Counted from the first letter of the stretch, positions 1 to 9,058 are shown. The stretch is 64,000 nt of DNA from Clostridium magnum DSM 2767 (GCF_001623875.1 NZ_LWAE01000002.1:868001-932000); one strand, 5' to 3'. Numbers and translations: made by a program. Notes: generated by a model not told the origin, from the sequence alone.

Positions 1-279
1 AAAAAAGTTTCCAGATATACAAATAATATAAATGTTTTAATGTATGCATTAGGTTACTTTTCAGATAACATAACGAAAGGGGAAACAGAACTAATACTAG
101 ATTCTTTAGAAAAGTATAGAGAAGGAAAGCTTACAGTAAATACACCTATGCTGCTCATAAAATCTTATGCAGTGAGATTTAATATCAATTATCTTTTAGA
201 ACAAACTTACTTTAATCCATATCCTGAGGAGTTAATTTCTCTAGAGGATTCGGGAAAGGTAAATGACTTACACCTATAA
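1..279 (+). CDS. C-terminal part of a DUF1722 (YbgA-like) protein, cut by the window edge
   Basis: The reading frame is open from base 1 and ends at a TAA at 277-279, so only the last 92 codons are present. The motifs NVLMYALGYFSD, YREGKLTV and YLLEQTYFNPYPEEL match the C-terminal core of the DUF1722 domain. That domain usually follows a DUF523 domain in proteins of about 300 residues. The biochemical role is not settled for the family. An ATG at 40 exists but is internal, because the homology continues upstream of it. A long inverted repeat follows the stop. Confidence 0.75.
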   Translation, partial: KKVSRYTNNINVLMYALGYFSDNITKGETELILDSLEKYREGKLTVNTPMLLIKSYAVRFNINYLLEQTYFNPYPEELISLEDSGKVNDLHL

Positions 280-311
280 AAATGTATTAAAGTTAAAAAA
301 AGTTTATTTTT

Positions 312-382
312 GCTACAAAAATTAGGCCATACTATATATACCAAAACTCAAAAGGAGATATAGTATGGCTTATTTATGTAGC
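312..382. terminator. Long imperfect inverted repeat, probable bidirectional terminator
   Basis: GCTACAAAAATTAGGCCATA at the left end pairs with the reverse complement of TATGGCTTATTTATGTAGC at the right end, giving a stem of about 25 bp with few mismatches. It lies between a plus-strand gene ending at 279 and a minus-strand gene ending at 464, the position expected for a shared terminator. A small palindromic insertion element cannot be excluded. Confidence 0.5.
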
Positions 383-463
383 AAGAAATAACTACTCTTT
401 AACTTTATTAGAGAAATAAATTAACAGTTGTATTAGATGAAAATAGATAAGAGTAATATCATA

Positions 464-1849
464 TTATTTGGGTATTTTTACTGTAAAGTTAGTACCCTCA
501 TTAATTTTACTTTCTACAGTTATAATTCCTTTATGGGCTTTAATAATGGATTTTGCTATTGCAAGTCCTATGCCAGAACCACCGGTTTGTTTATTCCTTG
601 ATTCATCTGCCCTATAAAATCTTTCAAATACATGAGGGATATTTTCATTTGATATGCCTATACCTGTATCTTTTACATTTACTATTGCAAACTGACCTTC
701 TTCCCATAGGTTGACTTCTACTTTACCGCCTTTTTCAGTATATTTTAATGCGTTGGATACTAGATTCACTATTACTTGAGTTATCTTATCCTTATCTGCA
801 TTTACAAAAATACTATCTTCTTTAAAAGCTAAAGCTACTTTCTTATTTAAGAATTGTTTTTCAAAATTTAGGGCTATGTTATTAATTACTTCTCCTAAAT
901 TAAACTTAGTGATGACTAAGGATAGATTTTCACCCTCATACCTAGCAAGCTTTTCTAGATCTCCTACTAGGCGTTTTAGTCTTAATATTTCTTCATGGCA
1001 GCTTTTTAATCTGTCACTTGTTGGTTCCCATACTCCATCAATTAAAGCCTCCATATGGCTTTGAAGTGTTGAAAGGGGAGTCCTCAGTTCATGTGAGATA
1101 TCCTTTGTAAGTCTTTTTCTTAGCTTTTCCTGTCCATTAAGAGAGGTTCCAAGGTTATTAATGGTAGTAGTAAGGTTATGTATTTCTTCTATATCGGTTT
1201 TAGTTTCTATTTTTTCATCATAGTTTCCTCTTGAAATCATTTCTGCTGCATCTATAACCTTTAATATTGGTCGGCTTAATCTTTCAGCCATAAGAAATCC
1301 GAATATAAAAGCGATAAGTAAAGAAAAGACACCAACTAGTAGCAACATTTTATTTAGTGTTTTTATATATGAAATATCATTGCTGCCATAGAAAAAAGGA
1401 CCATAGTAGCCTATTTCAATAGTTCCTATCTTACTAGAGTTGTTTATTAAAGGATACTGATTTTTAGTATATACTCCTTCCCAGCTTGGAAAGTATTTTT
1501 CCATTGAATTAGTAACCTTATTTTTTACCTCTTCGCATTTTTTTATATTATAGGTTTCTGCATCCCATATTATTTTGCCAGATATGTCTTTAACACTAAT
1601 AAATAGTCCATTTTCTATTGAAATTTCACCAATGTTTTTAATACCATCAATGTTCCAATTTCCGTTAAATAAATATTGTTCACCTATAGTTTTAACAATA
1701 AGATTATTCCTTGTCTTATGCTGCTCAATAACATAATTTCTAAATAATCTTTGAAGAAAAAAGTTTGAAAGCAAACTAATGATTAGTACGCAGATTACTA
1801 TTATAAACATATATGAAAATGAAAGTTTCTTCCTAAGTTTTTTTCTCAT
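464..1849 (-). CDS. Membrane sensor histidine kinase (HAMP, HisKA, HATPase)
   Basis: This is a 461-residue class I histidine kinase. Membrane segments lie at about residues 12-32 and 168-188, with a sensor domain of about 130 residues outside. A HAMP linker follows. The phospho-acceptor His is in DISHELRTPLS near residue 253. The ATPase N box is in NLVSNALKYT and the G boxes are DTGIGI and GGSGIGLAI, so all catalytic motifs look intact. The start at 1849 was chosen because GAAGGAGAA lies just upstream; an in-frame ATG 33 bases earlier sits inside the regulator gene and lacks a site. The start is one base past the stop of the upstream response regulator, so the two are translationally coupled. 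The signal sensed is unknown. Confidence 0.92.
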   Translation of the reverse strand: MRKKLRKKLSFSYMFIIVICVLIISLLSNFFLQRLFRNYVIEQHKTRNNLIVKTIGEQYLFNGNWNIDGIKNIGEISIENGLFISVKDISGKIIWDAETYNIKKCEEVKNKVTNSMEKYFPSWEGVYTKNQYPLINNSSKIGTIEIGYYGPFFYGSNDISYIKTLNKMLLLVGVFSLLIAFIFGFLMAERLSRPILKVIDAAEMISRGNYDEKIETKTDIEEIHNLTTTINNLGTSLNGQEKLRKRLTKDISHELRTPLSTLQSHMEALIDGVWEPTSDRLKSCHEEILRLKRLVGDLEKLARYEGENLSLVITKFNLGEVINNIALNFEKQFLNKKVALAFKEDSIFVNADKDKITQVIVNLVSNALKYTEKGGKVEVNLWEEGQFAIVNVKDTGIGISNENIPHVFERFYRADESRNKQTGGSGIGLAIAKSIIKAHKGIITVESKINEGTNFTVKIPK

Positions 1850-1850
1850 A

Positions 1851-2549
1851 TTATTCTCCTTCAAATCTGTATCCTGTTCCATGTACAGTAACTATATACT
1901 GGGGTTCCTTAGGATTAGTCTCTATTTTTTGTCTTAAGTTTTTTATATGAGTGTCTATTACGCGGTCATAGCCATCATAGTCTTCGCCAAGAACTGCACT
2001 TATAAGTTCTTCTCTTGTAAAAGTTTTTTGAGGGTAGGTTAAAAATGTTAATAATACCTTATATTCTGTTATAGTTAAGTCTATAATTTCTCCTTTTTTT
2101 CTTACTTCCTGTTTAAGAATATTAATCATTAGATCATCATTATTTAGTGAGACTACATTTGATAAGGGGATAGCTTCCTCACTCACTCTCCTTAGTAATG
2201 CAGAAATTCTTGCCATAAGTTCTCTTGGGCTAAAGGGTTTAGTAACATAGTCATCTGCACCCATATGAAGTCCAGAAATTACATCAGTCTCTTCAATTTT
2301 GGCAGTAAGCATTATTATTGGAACCCTAGATCTTTTTCTTATGCACTTACATATGTCCTCGCCGGTTATATCCGGAAGCATAAGATCTAACACCACTAAA
2401 TCAGGGTTAACCTTTTCGAACAGGTCTAAAGCATCTTTTCCACGAAGAGCTTCAAATACTTCACAGCCTTCTCGTTCTAAGTAGGATTTTATTACTTCAA
2501 CAATTTTATCTTCATCGTCTACTATAAGAATTTTTTTCGTATTCAACAT
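1851..2549 (-). CDS. OmpR/PhoB-family response regulator
   Basis: This 232-residue protein has an N-terminal receiver domain with the acidic pair DDE near residue 11, the phospho-acceptor Asp55 in VVLDLMLPD, and the conserved Lys in VTKPFSP. The C-terminal winged-helix DNA-binding domain has EYKVLLTFL and the C-terminal HGTGYRFEG typical of OmpR/PhoB regulators. It is the first gene of a two-gene operon with the histidine kinase. A complete insertion sequence begins about 110 bases upstream of its start, so its natural promoter may be separated from upstream control sequence. Targets are unknown; an FMN-binding and ApbE-like gene is the nearest upstream neighbour on the same strand. Confidence 0.93.
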   Translation of the reverse strand: MLNTKKILIVDDEDKIVEVIKSYLEREGCEVFEALRGKDALDLFEKVNPDLVVLDLMLPDITGEDICKCIRKRSRVPIIMLTAKIEETDVISGLHMGADDYVTKPFSPRELMARISALLRRVSEEAIPLSNVVSLNNDDLMINILKQEVRKKGEIIDLTITEYKVLLTFLTYPQKTFTREELISAVLGEDYDGYDRVIDTHIKNLRQKIETNPKEPQYIVTVHGTGYRFEGE

Positions 2550-2705
2550 AATTTTACTCCTATCTAGTTATAAAATATAATTAAAACTAACTATATTAAC
2601 TTTAGAAAAAATTTAGTAAGGATCTAATTGTAGAGTATTAATTGTTATATTTATCTTACACCACTTTACAAGTAATTTAAGTTACCAAAAAATACAACGT
2701 ACCAA

Positions 2706-2761
2706 ATACCTCTTAATTATCAATACTAATATTGAGCAAACCAGCACTGATTAGGAGGTAT
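2706..2761 (+). promoter_or_regulatory. Fold-back stem covering the transposase ribosome site
   Basis: ATACCTCTTAAT (2706-2717) can pair with ATTAGGAGGTAT (2750-2761) over 12 positions with one G-U pair. The second arm contains the AGGAGG ribosome site of the transposase. Such stems in insertion sequences limit translation from transcripts that read in from outside. The pairing is seen directly; the role is inferred from other elements. Confidence 0.6.
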
Positions 2762-2769
2762 CTAGTACT

Positions 2770-4098
2770 ATGATTAGTATTGACGAAAAATCAACAATTA
2801 AAACAATAGAAAATTATTTAAGTAAATATCGCTCCATCTTCAATAAGCGGAGCTTTCATATATTTATTTTACTTGTTACTGCTATGCTTTCAACTCAAGA
2901 AGTTCGTTCTATAAAATTTTTATATGACAATTTTATCAAAAAGTATTGGAATAAAGTTCTTAATAGCTTTTATTATTTTTTATCCTATACAAACTTCTCG
3001 ATAGAGAGCTTAATGTTTGCAACAGTAAAAATAGCAATCTCACTTATTCCCGAAGAGCTTAAGTCTACTATAACTATATTCTTAATTATAGATGACACAC
3101 TTCAAGCTAAATTTGGAGATAAGTTTGATTGTTACGGTAAGCTTTTTGACCATACAAAGCATGATGGCACCTCTTTCTTAAATGGACATTGCTTTGTATC
3201 ATTGGTTATAAGCATCCCTATACTCTTTTGTGGTAAAATCAAATACCTTACATTGCCAGTTGGATATAAACTCTATGATAAGAGTGAAACCAAACTTGAA
3301 ATAGCTGGTAAGATGATACAAAACATTATGCTGTTACTATTAGATTACCAAGTTATAGTGTTATGCGATAGTTGGTACACTAAAAGACCTTTTCTAAATA
3401 TGTTCAGAAATTATACCAATCTTTCTATCATAGGGGCAGTCCGTTCTGATACCAGCATATATGATTTATGTCCAGAACCTACTGGAAAAAGAGGACGCCC
3501 AAGAAAGAAAGGTTTAAAACTTAATATTAGAGATTTTGACTACACTAAAGAGGATGACTACTATATTGCAACTAAAAAGGTTTTAACAAATTTGTTTAAT
3601 GAACCTGTTATAGTAACAGTAACAACTACAGATGTAGATAAATTCTCATCTGTAAGAGTTTATATTTGCTCCATAGAGCCATCAGATATACAAATTTTTA
3701 AAAACTATACTGTAGATGAATGTAAAGCTGATAAAGAAAGACCAACTCTTATTCCATTTTTTGCATATAAATTCAGATGGAATATAGAAGTGTTTTTCTA
3801 TCAACATAAATTCTTTTGGTCTTTTGGTAACTACATGGTACGAAATAAAAAGGCAATAGAAAATTATACTAATTTACTGGCTATCGCCTATAGCTTTGTA
3901 GTAATATTGCCTTTTATTCATAAGTCTTTTTCTAAATATAAATTTCAAAGTCCTCAAGAAATTAAAAATGCTATCTCTTACCAAATATCAAAAGAATTAA
4001 TATTAAGCACTTTCGTGCAAAAGATACAAAAGAGCAATATTAATCAAGAAGCTTTAGAGGCAATTAATTCCTTAATATATTTAGATGAGGTTAGTTAA
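2770..4098 (+). CDS. DDE transposase of the insertion sequence, IS4-like
   Basis: This 442-residue protein has the layout of a DDE transposase: an Asp pair in IIDDTLQAKFGD, a second Asp in VLCDSWYTKRPF, and a final Glu in RWNIEVFFYQHK. This resembles the IS4/IS701 superfamily. A 9-bp target duplication fits IS4 better than IS701, whose members usually duplicate 4 bp, so the exact family is uncertain. AGGAGG lies 11 bases before the ATG and can be masked by an upstream stem. The frame is intact and the element is probably still active. Confidence 0.88.
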   Translation: MISIDEKSTIKTIENYLSKYRSIFNKRSFHIFILLVTAMLSTQEVRSIKFLYDNFIKKYWNKVLNSFYYFLSYTNFSIESLMFATVKIAISLIPEELKSTITIFLIIDDTLQAKFGDKFDCYGKLFDHTKHDGTSFLNGHCFVSLVISIPILFCGKIKYLTLPVGYKLYDKSETKLEIAGKMIQNIMLLLLDYQVIVLCDSWYTKRPFLNMFRNYTNLSIIGAVRSDTSIYDLCPEPTGKRGRPRKKGLKLNIRDFDYTKEDDYYIATKKVLTNLFNEPVIVTVTTTDVDKFSSVRVYICSIEPSDIQIFKNYTVDECKADKERPTLIPFFAYKFRWNIEVFFYQHKFFWSFGNYMVRNKKAIENYTNLLAIAYSFVVILPFIHKSFSKYKFQSPQEIKNAISYQISKELILSTFVQKIQKSNINQEALEAINSLIYLDEVS

Positions 4099-4142
4099 TT
4101 TTCTTGTAAAGTGGTGTTTATCTTATATAAATATGCTGAAAA

Positions 4143-4172
4143 GTTAGGAGGTTTAGTTTTAAACTTCCTAAC
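4143..4172 (-). terminator. Rho-independent terminator of the ApbE/FMN-binding gene
   Basis: On the minus strand GTTAGGAAGTTT pairs with AAACCTCCTAAC (two wobble positions) around a 6-base loop and is followed by TTTT. It lies 31 bases past the stop of the gene ending at 4204. Confidence 0.65.
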
Positions 4173-4203
4173 TCATGCTAATAGCAGCATTGCTATAATG
4201 TTA

Positions 4204-5214
4204 TTATTTTTTGGACTCGTTTAGTGCATTATTTACAGCTTCCATAACTCCCTTGCTTGATAGAGTAGCTCCTGAAACAGCATCTACCTTAGTTGACTGG
4301 TTGTCAATAATTTCTTTAGGAACTACATCAAAAACTTGCTTTCCCTTTGATTCATTGGCAGATAAAATTTCTATGTTAGATATTTTACCACCCTTTACTG
4401 TAACAGAAACTTTTATATCAGAATTTTTTCCATGTGCGCTTCCAGTGTAGGTACCATCTTTATATTCATTTTGTTGAGGTTTATTATTATTTACAGAAAT
4501 GGCACTACTATTTTGCACAGATCCGTCTGTATTATTTCTGCTTATAGTGCTGCCTATAGAGTTTAATCCCGTGAAGGCAGCTATTGCTACTGCGCTTAGA
4601 AGTAGAGGATTGACCTTCTCATTAAATATAGTTGCCTGCGTGTTCTTTCTAGGGCAAGTGTCTATACACTTAAAACAATTTATACATTTATCAATTTTTT
4701 GGCCCTTACTTTTTAGTTTTACTGTATAATCTTTTTCATTAAGGATTATGTCTTTATAGTTAACTAGTTTTAGTGCAGAATTAATTAGAGTTTTATCTGG
4801 AATTTTAACATTAGCCGTTCCAATTGCCCACAGTGATGTTATTGGTCCAATAGTTGGATCAAAGGTTCCTTCTGAAAGCTTGCTGTATTTTACAGCCTTT
4901 TTTATAACAAAATAAGTATCTTTACTAACTTTACAGCTAGAAATTCCTGCATTTTCATTTATATTAGATACTTCACTGTTCTTTTTAAATAGGGACATCT
5001 TATCATCTATCATATTTAACCTATGTGTTGCTTCTTCGATAGCCTTATTACTTTTACTTCCATAAGCTTTTAGCTGTATAACAGTACCAAGTGCATAAAA
5101 TTGCCTTAGAGTAGGGGGCTTATTATTATAAGTTTTAAAGTACAATGTTAAAACGAATATAAAAACTAGTATAAAGGGAACTACAAATTCCGGTTGCTGC
5201 AAGAGTCTAATCAA
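4204..5214 (-). CDS. Chimeric gene: N-terminal half of ApbE joined to ferredoxin-like and FMN-binding C-terminus
   Basis: Residues 12-27 form a membrane anchor. Residues about 36-175 are the N-terminal half of ApbE, the FAD:protein FMN transferase (for example EGTFDPTIGPITSLW), and stop exactly where ApbE normally continues with its conserved GGIAKGY stretch. Residues 176-188 are instead a [4Fe-4S] motif, KCINCFKCIDTCP. A membrane segment follows near 203-220, then an FMN-binding domain at about 251-336 with the covalent flavinylation motif DAVSGATLSS. No family normally has this order, so I infer an in-frame deletion that fused neighbouring apbE and 4Fe-4S/FMN-binding genes. The ApbE part lacks its C-terminal half and is probably inactive. 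The FMN-binding part could work only if flavinylated by another ApbE. Confidence 0.85.
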   Translation of the reverse strand: MIRLLQQPEFVVPFILVFIFVLTLYFKTYNNKPPTLRQFYALGTVIQLKAYGSKSNKAIEEATHRLNMIDDKMSLFKKNSEVSNINENAGISSCKVSKDTYFVIKKAVKYSKLSEGTFDPTIGPITSLWAIGTANVKIPDKTLINSALKLVNYKDIILNEKDYTVKLKSKGQKIDKCINCFKCIDTCPRKNTQATIFNEKVNPLLLSAVAIAAFTGLNSIGSTISRNNTDGSVQNSSAISVNNNKPQQNEYKDGTYTGSAHGKNSDIKVSVTVKGGKISNIEILSANESKGKQVFDVVPKEIIDNQSTKVDAVSGATLSSKGVMEAVNNALNESKK

Positions 5215-5325
5215 TTTTTATCACCTCCATAGAGTGGGCTTTTATTATGGACATATTGTAACACTTATTTGTGTGGATTTTATGTGGTTAATAATTTAAG
5301 TGTATTTTTAAATTAAATTTAATAG

Positions 5326-5385
5326 TTGACAAAAATGTTATAATTGGATAACATAATGTTATAATTGATAATGAGAATCATTAAT
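5326..5385 (+). promoter_or_regulatory. Promoter and Fur box of the iron transporter operon
   Basis: TTGACA at 5326-5331 and TAACAT at 5349-5354 are 17 bases apart. GATAATGAGAATCATTAAT at 5367-5385 matches the 19-bp Fur consensus GATAATGATAATCATTATC at 16 positions and covers the expected transcription start. Iron-dependent repression of the downstream ABC transporter follows by analogy. Confidence 0.8.
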
Positions 5386-5421
5386 AAATGATAAAATATC
5401 AATAAAGGAGAGATTATACTA

Positions 5422-6492
5422 ATGAAAAAAAGATCTTTAATTCTATCAATAACAACATCACTTTTAACAGTATCAATGTTAGCAGGTTGTGAAAGTAAGC
5501 CAGCTACTACCAGTACTGCTAAAGAGGCGACTAAGACATCTGGTGTAGTTAATGTCTATACTGAAAGAAATTATGATGTAGACAAGCAACTTTATGCAGA
5601 TTTTGAAAAGAAGACAGGTATTAAGGTTAATTTAATAGAGGGAAAAGGTGATGAATTACTGGAGAGACTTGTAAGAGAAGGTAAGGATTCAGAGGCAGAC
5701 ATGTTTATTACAGCAGATGCAGGAAAATTACATGTAGCTAAAGAAAAAGGAGTTCTTCAGCCATCCTTATCTGATACTATAGCTAAAAATGTTCCTGAGA
5801 ACTTAAGAGATAAGGATAGTAACTGGATTGGATTAACAATGAGAGCTAGAGTTATTGTCTATGCTAAAGACAGAGTGGAGCCAGAGCAGTTATCTACATA
5901 TGAAGACTTAACAAGTGATAAGTGGAAAGGAAAAGTATTAGTTAGATCCTCAAGTGTTATTTATAATCAATCATTACTTGCTTCATTTATAGATATAAAC
6001 GGAGAACAAAAAACAACTGAGTGGGCAAAAGGTATCGTAGCAAATCTTGCAAGAGAACCTAAAGGAAATGATAGAGATCAAGCTAAGGCAGTTGTAGCAG
6101 GTGTAGGTGATGTTGCAATCATGAATACATATTATGTTGGACTACTAGCTAATTCTTCTGACCCTGAAGAAGTTAAGGTTGCAGAAAAGATAGGAGTATT
6201 TTTCCCTAACCAATCAACTAGTGGAACTCATATTAATGTAAGTGGGGCTGGAGTTACTAAGAGTTCTAAGAATAAAGAAAATGCTATTAAGTTAATTGAA
6301 TTCTTATCAAGTACAGAGGCTCAAAAGTCTTATGCTTCAGTTAACTATGAGTACCCTGTAAACAAAGCTGTAGAGCCTTCAGAGCTTCTTAAGTCTTGGG
6401 GAGAGTTTAAAACTCAAAATATAAACTTAACTAAGCTTGGAGAGAACAATAAGAAAGCTGTTGAAATAATGAATGCAGTAGGTTGGAAATAA
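5422..6492 (+). CDS. Ferric iron ABC transporter substrate-binding lipoprotein
   Basis: This 356-residue secreted lipoprotein has a lipobox LLTVSMLAGC with the lipidated Cys near residue 23. The mature protein starts with VVNVYTERNYDVDKQLYADF, typical of the FutA/FbpA/AfuA iron-binding family; the conserved IMNTYYVG Tyr pair that helps bind ferric iron is present. AAAGGAGAGA precedes the ATG. It is the first gene of a three-gene operon with a double permease and an ATPase and sits behind a Fur box, which supports iron as substrate. A short hairpin between this gene and the permease may raise its expression relative to the rest. Confidence 0.9.
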   Translation: MKKRSLILSITTSLLTVSMLAGCESKPATTSTAKEATKTSGVVNVYTERNYDVDKQLYADFEKKTGIKVNLIEGKGDELLERLVREGKDSEADMFITADAGKLHVAKEKGVLQPSLSDTIAKNVPENLRDKDSNWIGLTMRARVIVYAKDRVEPEQLSTYEDLTSDKWKGKVLVRSSSVIYNQSLLASFIDINGEQKTTEWAKGIVANLAREPKGNDRDQAKAVVAGVGDVAIMNTYYVGLLANSSDPEEVKVAEKIGVFFPNQSTSGTHINVSGAGVTKSSKNKENAIKLIEFLSSTEAQKSYASVNYEYPVNKAVEPSELLKSWGEFKTQNINLTKLGENNKKAVEIMNAVGWK

Positions 6493-6498
6493 TTTAAA

Positions 6499-6522
6499 GG
6501 CAGTCTTTGTAGACTGTCTTTT
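6499..6522 (+). terminator. Intercistronic hairpin, weak terminator
   Basis: GGCAGTCT pairs with AGACTGTC around a TTGT loop (one G-U pair) and is followed by TTTT. It lies between the binding-protein and permease genes and could partly terminate or protect the upstream message. Confidence 0.5.
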
Positions 6523-6567
6523 CTCTCTAGATAAGACATCATGAAGAAAAGGATGTGAAAATCATTA

Positions 6568-8208
6568 ATGAAATATGAAATCATAAAACAGAAGGTAAAT
6601 TCTTGGGAGGGCTTAAGCTTTATATTTGTACTCTTTGTAACTTTACCTTGCATGTATATATTACTTCATTTATTAGATAAGCCTAATGAGAACTGGTACC
6701 ATATAAAGACTTTTCTCTTGAAAGATTATATTATAAACACTTTGAAAATAGCAGTTTTTACTGGAATCTTTACTATGATAACTGGAACTACGCTGGCATG
6801 GTTAATTGCCGCTTATGACTTTCCTTTTAGGAAATTTTTTAAATGGTCATTAATTTTACCACTGACAGTGCCACCATATATAGCTGCCTACACATATAGT
6901 GGAATATTTAATTATACTGGCGTAGTTCAAAGGTTTCTTAGAGATACTATGAAAATGACTCTAGATCCTAATGCTTTTGACATAATGTCTATAAAGGGAA
7001 CTATATTTATATTTACAGTTTTTTTATTTCCTTATGTATATATGATAACTAGATCATTTCTTGAAAAACAATCTGCTGCTCTTATTGAAAATGCACGACT
7101 TCTTGGGAAAAGTTCTATTAGTATTTTTATTCATGTAATTTTACCTATATCTCGTGGAGCTATTGTCGGTGGAACTTCGCTAGCAATACTTGAGGTACTT
7201 AATGATTTTGGTGTTGTATCTTATTTTGGAGTTCAAACTTTTAGTACAGCAATATTTAAAACTTGGTTTTCTATGGGAGATACGAGCACTGCAGTAAAAC
7301 TGGCTTCTATGTTGATGTTTACAGTGCTTATAGTATTAGTTATAGAAAAGTGGCTTCGAGGAAGAAAGAGATATAGCTATACTACAGCTAAAGTGAGGTC
7401 CATTGTTCTAGTAGAATTAAAGGGTATAAAAGCTATAGGGGCATTTCTCTATTGTTTTATTATTTTAAGCTTAGGATTTATTATACCTTTGCTGCAGCTA
7501 AGTTCTTGGGGCTTTTTAACTTATAAAAAAGTACTTAATCTTAAGTTTATAGAAATGATGTTTAACTCAATATGGCTAGCAGTTGTTGCAGCGATTTTTA
7601 TAATAGTCATGTCTGTAGTTATAGCTAATTTTTCTAGAATGAATAGTCATTGGATTTCTAAAGCCTTTTCTAAAATATCTATTTTTGGATATTCTATTCC
7701 CGGTGCGGTTATTGCAATCGGAGTAATACTTTTAATGGTAAGCATAGATCGCAGCATGGTGGGGCTTTATAAAGCTATTAATCCTAATTCAAAGACTCTT
7801 ATTTTAAGTACAAGCGTCTTTATGCTGATATTTGCTTATATTATAAGATTCCTGGCTATAGGTTATCAGGCTGTTGAAGCTGGATTTGATAAAATAGGAA
7901 TGAAATTTTTTGAAGCTTCAAGGACACTAGGATATACTGTTACTAAAACTTTTTTCAAAGTAGATTTACCTATGATAAGACCAGCACTAATTAGCGGCTT
8001 GGCTTTAGTATTTGTTGATATAATTAAGGAATTGCCACTAACACTAATACTTCGACCTTTTAATTTTAATACTCTAGCTACCAAGACCTATGAATATGCT
8101 GGTGATGAAAAGATACATGAAGCAGCAATTCCAGCACTTATAATAATTCTAGTTAGTATTGTTTCAGTTTATTTAATAAATAAAATAGGGAATAAGGAGA
8201 AGAAATAA
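6568..8208 (+). CDS. Iron ABC transporter permease with two permease domains
   Basis: This 546-residue membrane protein has about 12 predicted membrane helices in two homologous halves. Each half carries a binding-protein-dependent permease loop for contact with the ATPase: ENARLLGKSSISIFIHVILP in the first and EASRTLGYTVTKTFFKVDLP in the second. This is the FbpB/AfuB layout, with both permease domains in one chain. Its stop overlaps the ATG of the following ATPase by one base. The N-terminal sequence before the first helix is short. It works with the lipoprotein upstream and the ATPase downstream to import ferric iron. Confidence 0.92.
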   Translation: MKYEIIKQKVNSWEGLSFIFVLFVTLPCMYILLHLLDKPNENWYHIKTFLLKDYIINTLKIAVFTGIFTMITGTTLAWLIAAYDFPFRKFFKWSLILPLTVPPYIAAYTYSGIFNYTGVVQRFLRDTMKMTLDPNAFDIMSIKGTIFIFTVFLFPYVYMITRSFLEKQSAALIENARLLGKSSISIFIHVILPISRGAIVGGTSLAILEVLNDFGVVSYFGVQTFSTAIFKTWFSMGDTSTAVKLASMLMFTVLIVLVIEKWLRGRKRYSYTTAKVRSIVLVELKGIKAIGAFLYCFIILSLGFIIPLLQLSSWGFLTYKKVLNLKFIEMMFNSIWLAVVAAIFIIVMSVVIANFSRMNSHWISKAFSKISIFGYSIPGAVIAIGVILLMVSIDRSMVGLYKAINPNSKTLILSTSVFMLIFAYIIRFLAIGYQAVEAGFDKIGMKFFEASRTLGYTVTKTFFKVDLPMIRPALISGLALVFVDIIKELPLTLILRPFNFNTLATKTYEYAGDEKIHEAAIPALIIILVSIVSVYLINKIGNKEKK

Positions 8209-8885
8209 TGTTTATAGAGATAGAAAATCTGAACTTTAAGTATAAAAATTCCAAAATAGACACGCTTAAAAATATTAGTTTTAGCATGGAGAAGGGCGAA
8301 ATACTATCTATCTTGGGAGAAAGCGGGGGTGGAAAGAGTACAGTTCTTAGATTAATAGCAGGACTTGAGACACCTTCAGCTGGAAGACTTGTTATAGATA
8401 ACAAAACTATATTTGACAGTAATACCTTCATCTTACCTGAAAAGAGAGGTGTAGGAATGATATTTCAAGACTATGCACTTTTTCCCCATATGACAGTGGC
8501 TGAGAATATTAATTTTGGGCTTAATAATTTTAGCAAGAAGGAAAAGGAGGAAAGGGTTGTAGAAATGCTTGAACTTGTTAACCTTCAGGGTTTGGGGAAA
8601 AGATATCCTCATGAATTAAGTGGCGGACAGCAGCAAAGGATTGCTATTGCAAGAGCCTTGGCGCCAAAACTAACCGTACTGCTTCTCGATGAACCCTTTA
8701 GTAATTTAGATGCTCATTTAAAGGCGAAAATCAGGGAAGAGCTTAAAGTAATACTTAATAAAACCAGTATAACAGCTATCTTTGTAACCCATGATAGGGA
8801 GGATGTGAAAAGTATAGCTGATAAGGTAGTGGTTTTGAAGGAAGGGGTAGTTGTTAAATCAGGAAAAGTAGAAAATGTAATTTAG
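8208..8885 (+). CDS. Iron ABC transporter ATP-binding protein
   Basis: This 225-residue ABC ATPase has Walker A GESGGGKST, the Q loop in IFQDYALFPH, the signature LSGGQQQR, Walker B VLLLDEPFSNLD and the switch His in FVTHDRED. It ends soon after the catalytic core and so lacks the C-terminal regulatory TOBE-type domain found in longer FbpC proteins; short forms are common with FutA-type systems. It is translationally coupled to the permease (TAATG overlap) and is the last gene of the Fur-boxed operon. Confidence 0.93.
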   Translation: MFIEIENLNFKYKNSKIDTLKNISFSMEKGEILSILGESGGGKSTVLRLIAGLETPSAGRLVIDNKTIFDSNTFILPEKRGVGMIFQDYALFPHMTVAENINFGLNNFSKKEKEERVVEMLELVNLQGLGKRYPHELSGGQQQRIAIARALAPKLTVLLLDEPFSNLDAHLKAKIREELKVILNKTSITAIFVTHDREDVKSIADKVVVLKEGVVVKSGKVENVI

Positions 8886-8992
8886 AGGACATCCTATATT
8901 TTATCTTATAATCATTTCTGAGTCATCCTTTGTGATATTTTTATGTTTTCAGTAAAAACATTGTACCACAAAGTGATGACCAGTTTGTTTTA

Positions 8993-9044
8993 ATCCAGGA
9001 CTATCCGCTCTAATACTAGTATCTGAATTCACATTTCACTTATA
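8993..9044 (+). repeat. Degenerate copy of the interspersed two-hairpin repeat (short form)
   Basis: ATCCAGGACTATCCGCTCTA and the following bases up to TTCACTTAT align with the short repeat form at 38402-38454 with several mismatches. It lies between two genes that end facing each other. Confidence 0.5.
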
Positions 9045-9058
9045 TAAGTCAAATGTGT

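Larger units (their letters stand above)
2659..4116 (+). mobile_element. Complete insertion sequence, 14-bp inverted repeats, 9-bp target duplication
   Basis: CACCACTTTACAAG at 2659-2672 is perfectly inverted at 4103-4116. Both ends are flanked by the direct repeat TTTATCTTA (2650-2658 and 4117-4125), a 9-bp target-site duplication. The element is 1,458 bp and carries one intact transposase gene. Intact ends, identical duplication and an open gene point to a recent insertion. It lies upstream of the two-component operon. Confidence 0.95.
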
